A DNA stretch of 12,683 nt, from NCBI GenBank assembly GCA_036244855.1, contig BQKZ01000061.1, positions 1 to 12,683 on the forward strand, in the 5' to 3' direction. Numbering within the stretch: the stretch's first letter is position 1; the number at the start of each line of letters is the position of its first letter. The translations under genes were made by a program, and so were the position numbers. The notes under the pieces were generated by a model that saw nothing but the letters and a program-made list of their open reading frames with translations, was not told the DNA's origin and did no database searches. Below are positions 1-8,100 of the stretch, piece by piece. The DNA comes from Temnopleurus reevesii. Lineage: Eukaryota > Echinodermata > Echinoidea > Temnopleuroida > Temnopleuridae.

Positions 1-200
1 GGGGCCTTATTTAAATACGTGTGCTAAAAATAAATTATGGGTATTATGAATTGTTTTTAAAATGACAGTAGGAAAATAACAACTGATAAAATCTTTTGGG
101 TAGAATTTTTCTAAAAAATTGTGTTCTTTTAACCAAAATATCCAACTCACACAATGGACAGCGTATGTCTTGCTTAATACCTCTTGACTCTCTCATTATG

Positions 201-260
201 CACACCCATCACCCCCCCCCCACACACACACGCACACACACACCCAACCCCCCTCCACAC
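201..260. repeat. C/CA microsatellite
   Basis: A run of nine or ten C followed by interrupted (CA)n and CCC. It produces low-complexity frames on both strands that are not genes. Confidence 0.95.
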
Positions 261-419
261 ATGACTAAATATTTACTTTTTTTCTCACTTATTTTCCAAA
301 TAAATGCACAGTGAAATTTGTCTAAGTCAAAGTATTTTTTGTAATCATATAAAGCATCTTTTAAGTAAAATTTCTCCTGATAAAAGTGAAGCAGATTTTT
401 GTGGTCACAAGAGGTTAGA

Positions 420-557
420 CTAAAGCCCTGGTCACATAAGACCCCGGAAGCAACACGATTCAACACGACTGTTTTTTAATTCACAGTCAACTGCCTCCGA
501 ACAAAGAGTCGTGTTGAATCGTGTTGCTTCCGGGGCCCTCTGTGACCAGGGCTTTAG
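420..557. mobile_element. hairpin MITE, 50-bp arms
   Basis: Arms 420-470 and 507-557 are inverted copies with about three mismatches, starting CTAAAGCCCTGGTCACA and separated by a 36-nt loop. If the TA at 421-422 and 555-556 is a target duplication, this is a Tc1/mariner-type MITE. The whole could fold into one long hairpin. Confidence 0.8.
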
Positions 558-816
558 GTTGAGTTACCTATAATTCTCATTACCAAGTTCTAAATTCAGA
601 TCAATTAAGTTACCAACAGCTATGAAAATTCAGTTTGGAAACCCCCATAATTTGAAACCTGAATATAACTTTCAATTAAAATGACTTACAAAGAAGAATA
701 ATTTAGAACCATAAATTGCTTTTTTTTTTTTTAGACATTTCAATTATTGGGCTTTCTCTTTAACAACAAAATGCCCAATCCTAATCCCCAACCTTCACAA
801 TCTGCTCCCTCTATAC

Positions 817-967
817 TAGTCTGCAAGCACAGACCCTTGGCTTTCGGTGTGTGAATGCGCAGAGCGTGATACAGGGTATGCATTATGTGACTACATCACA
901 CACAATGCATATCCCGTATCATGCTCTGTGCATGCTCTGAAAGTCAAGGGTCTATGCTTGCAGACTA
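817..967. mobile_element. hairpin MITE, about 70-bp arms
   Basis: Arms starting TAGTCTGCAAGCA (817) and ending TGCTTGCAGACTA (967) are inverted copies across nearly the whole element with scattered mismatches. TA at both ends is compatible with a TA target duplication. The centre is near 892. It is unrelated in sequence to the element at 420-557. Confidence 0.78.
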
Positions 968-1284
968 CCTGTATACTGCCCTCTCTCCTAAGCAACATGA
1001 ATTTCAATAGCAATATGAAATGATTATGGTAATAAAAAATCTATACAAATTTTCTCAAGAAACTATCGGTACCTGTCCCCCAAAAGAGTGCAGAAAATGA
1101 AGGGAAAAAAAATGTCACCACTGAAAATTAACAAAAAACAACCAACACTCAATCATATTCATGTTTGATATTTATTCAAAATCACAAGGGTAATTGCATA
1201 AATTGATCGACCCCTTTGCATGGGAAGTTGCAGTTGATTAGCAAGCGCCAATAAAAACCATTATTTCATACACGTTTTGTCAAA
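968..1284. other. intergenic AT-rich stretch
   Basis: Lies between two inverted-repeat elements downstream of HEMK1. Nothing coding or structured was recognised. Confidence 0.5.
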
Positions 1285-1406
1285 AGTGAGGCGCTAATGC
1301 ACTTTCATATCCAGCGTTACTACCGCTGGTGCACACAAAGGGATGTTTAAAGAACGAGGCATCTCTATACTGACGGCTGGATACTAATGTGCATTAGCAC
1401 CAAACG
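1285..1406. repeat. imperfect inverted repeat
   Basis: GCGCTAATGCAC...TATCCAGC at 1291-1314 is matched in inverted form at 1376-1401 (GCTGGATA...GTGCATTAGCACC). The mismatches are mostly in the middle. It is likely an older palindromic element; no target duplication was found. Confidence 0.6.
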
Positions 1407-1604
1407 TGCTACCTGTGCAAAAATGAGAATGCATGTTCCAATTTTACAATCCTAAGTCAAATAATTGCCTATAAAGTTGATGTGATATTTTGGAACAAAT
1501 CATATAACACCAGAGTCTTTTACCTCTCCTAAGTCTAATTTCTCCTACGTCTGAACAGAATTTCGTAGTCCCAAGAGATTCAATTTGGGCAAAGTTACCT
1601 GTAC

Positions 1605-2094
1605 TTTATTGTATACATAGTTGCAAATACATCTATAGTTATTACTTTGGTTTAATAAAGATAGGCAGATATGAGAAAAATGATAATTCTTAGAATAACT
1701 TATTTTGATATTTTCTTGAAACATTAAATTAAGTGATGCAGTGATATATGAACAGAACAGGGGCTATAGATAATAAGAGATGTTTGGGCGATCTCTTTCC
1801 TACACATCATCGGACAATACAATGCCCACATCAATCGCACATCTTAGCATGACATAGTTGGAGTCTCTCTCTATATCTGCAGTATAGGAAAAATTGAAAA
1901 TGTTGGCAAGATTTGACAAAAAATAACAAGATTGTAGACACATCTACTTTTCCTCATAACCTCTGATTGCATTCTTGGTCTCAATTATTTCCCTGGTGTT
2001 CTCTTGCTTGATGTTGGCTGCTGATTCCATGTCTCTCGCACTCTTTTGTTGACCATCCTCTTGGATTCAGAGATTAAAGATATCAGCCTGCATG
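1605..2094 (-). other. HEMK1: HEMK1 3' UTR, with candidate poly(A) signals
   Basis: This follows the TGA stop on the minus strand. The nearest hexamers are ATTAAA at 1656-1651 and AATAAA at 1610-1605, so a 3' UTR of about 450-500 nt is likely. The first 150 nt are purine-rich and contain a short frame (2030-1944) of coding-like composition, treated under findings. The end of the transcript cannot be fixed from sequence alone. Confidence 0.5.
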
Positions 2095-2128
2095 TCAGGG
2101 AACATGTTCCAGTTGGCAAAACCTTGTC
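2095..2128 (-). CDS. HEMK1: HEMK1 exon 8, C-terminus and stop
   Basis: Encodes the last base of Arg385, residues 386-395 and TGA at 2097-2095. The acceptor is GATTACAG|G. The join gives [15 protein letters not shown], comparable to the DFCGRPRFLHI ending of vertebrate HEMK1. The exon is so short that it rests on phase, acceptor quality and the R.RF match. Confidence 0.82.
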
Positions 2129-5100
2129 CTGTAATCAAAAGGAGAGATTTCAATCAAAATATCATAATCACTAAGTAAGGAAATGTAAAAATGAAGACAA
2201 ATGTAAAACAGGGGGTGTTTCATCAAGATTTGTCGTGACAAGGAGTCGTTTTCCGACAGTTCCCATGGCAACTGTCAGCGATAGTGCTTTTCATCCAATC
2301 ACAATCAAGGAATTTGTCAACGCTGACTTATTGTCTCTGCGACAAATCTTGATGAAACACCCCCCAGGCATGTGTGCACTTTTTCAGCAGTCCTTGCCCT
2401 GTCGGACATGTGGCTTTTCAATACATATAATTAACCCCCAAAATTGCAACTGAACACACATACAGCATCGAATCGGGCTGAGCTGCCATTAAACTTGGTC
2501 AAATGATTAAGCTTGCATCTTGAGAGGTCCTATATTTGCAAAGAATTCATTGACAGTCAAGAATGTGAAGTTCTTGGACTATGAAAACATTACTTGCCAA
2601 TCGGACAAGTGACAATTTTATTTGCTTGCCTGATGGCTGAAATTTGTTGACCCCATCATCCGGGCAAGTGGGTCTGTAGCACCCTGCACATCAATTTTTT
2701 TAGGTGGGAAAATTTGTCGGATTGCTAAAGTGATTTTTAATTTTTATATGGATGGAGCCCCTACATAAACTCATAGAGAAGAACTGCATCTACATACGAA
2801 ACAAGTCATGTATCAAGAATAAGCTGGAGATTTGGTACAATTTTATTGACATTAACTTCACATTTGTACATGGGAATGAGAAGAGGTAAAATCAAGACTT
2901 ACCTATCTGTGAAATCCAAGAAACTTCTGTTGAACCGAACAGATGTCTCTGGGTGTGCAGCAAGCCAATCCTGTATCATCTCTGGGTGTCTTGTGTCTGT
3001 TTCCAGCCATATCAAGCCATGTGGCTTCAGGAGATGTGTTGCGTGCTTGATGATTGCCTTAATGACATCTAGCCCTTCAGCACCTCCTTCTAAAGCTATT
3101 GAATCTTCATTTCTAGATGATGGAAATGGATAAAATATGCTGGAGTCAACATTTCTCCTTTTCTCAAAGAGCCTCATGACAATTTTTCAGCAATATCAAT
3201 TCTCATGTTTGTATCCAGCCTAATCAACCCATGAGGCGAGTTGTCTGGTGGGTTTGATGATTTCTGTGATTAAATCCAATCCATCTGCATTGTAAACTTC
3301 TAACTTAGTAATCTTATATAACATCTATACTCCTATACCTGACCAAATAAAATCATATTTGCCCATTCCCCTTAAATCAAAGGAATGAAAAAAATGTAAA
3401 AGGACATCTTGAACAGCACCAACACCTCAACCACATTCACCTGTGTTCTAAAATACCCTTTACCATTGAATGACATCACAGTAGAAAGAATAGGACTCGT
3501 AGAATTCATACGGTTTGACAGGTATGCTCCGGGTCCTACAAGAATATTTTTCACCTGGTGCCCTATTGGGCAACCAAGTTTATAAATCACTTGCCCGAAC
3601 AAAAGTTTCTCTGGCCCAACATTGTTGGTCCATGCCATTTTGCATATAGAGGAAAACAAGTAGCTACATCTAAAAAGGGCAAGTGAAAATTTCATTTACT
3701 TGCCCGACAGCTAATTAATGTTGCCCAGGGCATGTGGGCAAGTGGGTTTGTAGCACTCTGATGCTTACGTGCATCACTATATATGTAGAACACTTCTTGT
3801 AAATCAGAGACATAAACAATAAGTTCCAATGGATAATGATACTTAATCCAAGGAGACATGTACTTCTTTCATATGGTTCTGTTTTTAATTATTTCCTGAC
3901 ATCTTTACATTTAGGTATCCTCTCTCATCCGTAAAAAGAACAAATCAGCGAAGATTCTGATTTCAAATTGGCAACTATCTGCACTGACCTTGAAATCTCT
4001 GGATCAAGATCATCCATGTCTCTACTGAAGAGGTACGGAGGATTGCTGACTATGACATCAAACCTGGATCCTTTCTTTGGTTGGACAGCTAGAGGGCTAC
4101 CTTCTTTTAAGGCAGTGTGATGGACATTGAGGCGGTGATTTAAACCAAGCCTGAATATTTAAATAAAGATAGGGTACAAAGAATTACAACAAAATTCATA
4201 TAGTAGCTTGTGAAATAATACAATAGATAAAAGATTTCCAAATTATTTGCATACATAATGTATTGCAATATTCAGTTTAACTTACAGACTTCCTGAGTGT
4301 TGCTCGACATTTGCAAATTGATTAACTGCAAATCGGTTCCAAATTTTGTACTGAGATCCCAAATGAATGCCTGAGCATACAGTGATTGTTATCATGGTTT
4401 CTCTAATGAGGAAATATTTGGATCAGCTGTTTAGTTATTCATACTGTAATTTCTATTCTCAAACATATTCTAGAATAGTTAGCATCTCTACTTATTTTAT
4501 TACTATAAACTTCAAACTATATCATGGCAAATGTTCATATGTATACAGAATTTGATTTTATCAAGTATTTATTAGAAACAAATGCCAGTTTACAAAAAAT
4601 GGTGGCAGCGGTGGGATGCTTCTAGAAACTTCTTTGAAAGTTGCATGATGGTAGCCAGGAGAGAGACACTCAGAAAAATGTAATCTAAACTAGCATGCAC
4701 GCAACGTTTCAAAAGCATGAAAATCTTATTTATGCCTAACCCTTGTGAGATCGCTATGGCAACAAGAATTTCCTTTTGCGAGCACAAGATCTTGGCTGTA
4801 CCAGGGCCGCTTGAAAACTAGCCTTTTGACAAGGCCTTCGACTTTGGACTTCATGAGCGACACAAGTGGCGAAATCACGAATACCGTGCTTCCAATTCCA
4901 CTGGCGCGGCGCTTGAAAGGGACTCACTACTTGTTACTACAGTCTGGGCCGGGGGAGATCGTTGTCCCGTTTCCGCTCCACACTGCCCGCCAGCTAGCTT
5001 CACCGTCACAAGCTCGCTCTTTGAATTTGAGTCGTAGGTGATCCACACATACGGGGTGAAATATACCACTTTTCCCAAAAGCCTTTAGGGAGATTGACGA

Positions 5101-8100
5101 ACAAGTCTTGGCTCTACATGCTCTAAGAGCGGCTTTGATTGCAGTTGTTTGATGTTGTGTGAAATTCGTGATATTCAACGTTTTCGCGGCATGTTGAAGA
5201 AGGCTTTCTTCAAGTTCAGAATCGCTCACGCTCAGTATCGCAAACGCCATTATCAGACTACGTGAGGCATATGCAAATAGCGGTCATCTTCGACTTATGC
5301 ATAATTCATTTTTACGTCATTTCAACGCGCGCTCATTGGATGGATCGGAGCTGGACTTTCACCGACCAGAATATTGCTGAAAACAATAAAAAACAAGAGG
5401 TCGGTGAAACTCTTGTTAAAAGGCCTTCGACGCCTATCGGCGTCTCAGCTTGCTAACGCAAGATGGCGCTCGCTGCGCTTGCACTGTTATTGGGGACTCC
5501 ATATCGCCGTCGAGGGGGAAGTCCAAAGTCGAAGGCCTTGTCAAAAGGCTACTTGAAAACAAGACCTTTATTCAAATATAACAAGGTGTTTGGTACATGT
5601 ATCATTGCAAATAAATACCAAAGAATTACAGTTCTAACCTAACCTTTTGGCATTTTCTTCTGTAAGGTTAACTGCGTCACTGCTAGCATCTATTGCTGTC
5701 ACATGTGCCTATAAACAAAGAGGGTGGGAAAAATTGGTAATAGGATTGGTTTCCATAGAAAAATATTGCCTCAATTCTCTTCAGTTTTACCATTCAGGAG
5801 GCCTATGTGGATGAAAATAAATTTCAAGCATAGAAGTAGGTATAATAAACTTTATTTAAATGATTTAATGTAAGCAAATATGATGTTGGTTTGGTGATTT
5901 TAATCTATAATAACAATCTCATTATACGTTATCATTACAACAGATTCATAGTCATTGTGCAAAGGACAAGAATGTTTAGAGTTTGCTTGTGCCATTTTTT
6001 ATTTTCATTATTGCAATTTGGCACACTCCTGCTAAAAAACTATGAATAGGGCCGAAAGAGAGACAAGAAATATACTCCATCTAAAGAAGCAAAAATACTT
6101 ACAAAATCTTTCACCCTATTTATAATACAGTAGTATTTTAAGTATTCTTTCATGAGCATACACACAGCTGGTTGGATACCAGCATTGAATGAAGGTCCAG
6201 AGGGTTAACCTACCTTCTCAAATTCATGGAGAAGTGAAAGACTGATAGCACCAGATCCACAACCGACCTCAAGAATATCAAGCTCCTCATCTTCTGCATA
6301 ATGGCTGACAAGAAGATCAACTAGCATCTACGACATTGATAGAAATGTTAAAGACAATTATTACAACACAAAACATTTTACAATCGTTTAGAAGATACAA
6401 ATCAGGTTACTGATATTGCAAGGCAAATTTGCTGGTCATGACTTTTTGAATTTTTTTTTCTTATCCTGAAATCCTTATACAAAAGAGTAATATATTTCTC
6501 TAAAATATGCAACATGAACATGAACCCTCACCCAACTTTTCAAAACATCTGACTATCCCAGCTAAGGGTAACTATAATAATCCTGGATATATCCATTTTA
6601 AATGAAAATATATGAAGTACATTCTCATTATTTTAGTATTGGTATGGTACACTGTAGTTTATCTGCCACTTCTTTCCTTCATATATTCCTCCATCCTAAA
6701 ACTGCTCTACTTCCCTTTCTTGCTCACTCTCACTTTCTTTCCATCATCTAGTGCCTTATTAATCAATTTCCCCTTTTCACTCTATTCACTCTGTTTTCCT
6801 TTGTAGTCCTACCCTGCCTCAGTCTCTACCAGTATGTATCTTCCCTGCTCTATCCATCCCTTCGTTCTTCCACCTGTCCCTCCGAGGTTGTGTTTCATAA
6901 AGCTGTTCATAGATCTACAAGCGACTGGTGACCCTTTCTCACATTCATTGATAACTGCTGGTGCTGAATCACACTGAAGAAAGGGCCATCAGTCGATGGT
7001 TCAGTCGAGCGTAGATCTACGCAAAGATTTGTGAAACACATCCCCAGTTTCCCTTTCTCATTAACAAACCTCTGTCTCTGGTCTTGGTATGAAGACTGGA
7101 TGTTTCATCTTTAAGGTCAGATCACAAAAGTCCCATTCTCCGATGATGTACTGAAGAGGGATTCTGAAAAATACAAAATATCACATCAGAGAAGATTACC
7201 TCAAAGGTTTCTTGGTTCTTAATATTTTCATTCAATGACTCTCTGTGGTCTAGTGGTAAGACACCTGTCAAGTCATTAGGAGATCATGGGTTTGATTCCT
7301 AACGGAGAATGCCTGTGAATTGTTTTCACAGCCTCTCAGAAACACCATGTCAATCAGTGTTTATCCATGTTGGGATAATGCAAGAACTATTAAAACTTTG
7401 TTCAGGGAGTACAAGTAGAATTTCTTTTTGCATCTCATAAATGGGAGGCTGTAAATACGAATTATGGAGAGCAACTCACTTAAAAGATGCTCAAAATCTG
7501 ACCTTCTTCTTTTTTGCTAGGCATTCACTGCTCAAGAATGAATGTTAGTGAAATTTATGTACCCTGGGTAAACAAGTTTTATAATTATCTATAAAAAAAT
7601 GTTTAACAAAATAGAAAGTTCATCGTCTTTACAAGTATCTCACACTAATTTAGATTTACAAAGACATATGCTTTCATACATTTTTCGTTCATAGCAAATG
7701 TAAACTAATGAGGCTTAAATGATATAAGCTTTCAGAAGATTATTTTTCATACCTTGCTAATTTCTGATTGGCTAATTCGGTCACCCTGGCTAGCTCCTCA
7801 GCTGATAGAATTCTTAGCTGGTTGATTCTGGCAAAATCTGACAGCTGATTTCATGAAGGAAAAGGTAATGAGGAAACACAAAGAATATTAGAAGGTATAT
7901 TTCCTTTAAAAAAGGCATTTGCTACTATTTGTAGTTATATCATCAAACCCTTCTACAAAAATATATTTCAATTTTCATTACTTTTTCAACACTTCAAAGT
8001 TCAAAGTACATATTACAGTATAAACCATTATCTAAAAAATTGGACCCCTCCCCTTTATATGCAAGCTAGGCAAATATTACACTAGTGGCAGCAGTGGGAT

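Larger units (their letters stand above)
4819..5551. mobile_element. 733-bp DNA transposon with 34-bp TIRs and 9-bp TSD
   Basis: The terminal inverted repeats 4819-4852 and 5518-5551 are identical over 34 bp and begin TAGCCTTTTGACAAGG. They are directly abutted by the 9-bp direct repeat CTTGAAAAC (4810-4818 and 5552-5560), the target-site duplication. No transposase is present, so it is non-autonomous. A 9-bp duplication is usual for Mutator-like elements and also seen in Merlin; the superfamily is not settled. It lies in HEMK1 intron 5 and holds a broken helicase gene fragment on the minus strand. It is much more GC- and CpG-rich than its surroundings, suggesting fairly recent arrival. Confidence 0.85.

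Noticed and set aside
2846..3133. 95-residue plus-strand frame
   Set aside because: Opposite-strand shadow of HEMK1 exon 7.
3372..3695. 107-residue minus-strand frame in intron 6
   Set aside because: Lies over the dispersed repeat and has no recognisable motif or splice context.
7239..7308. Functional tRNA gene
   Set aside because: Anticodon and T stems do not pair properly and position 33 is not T; better explained as a SINE head.
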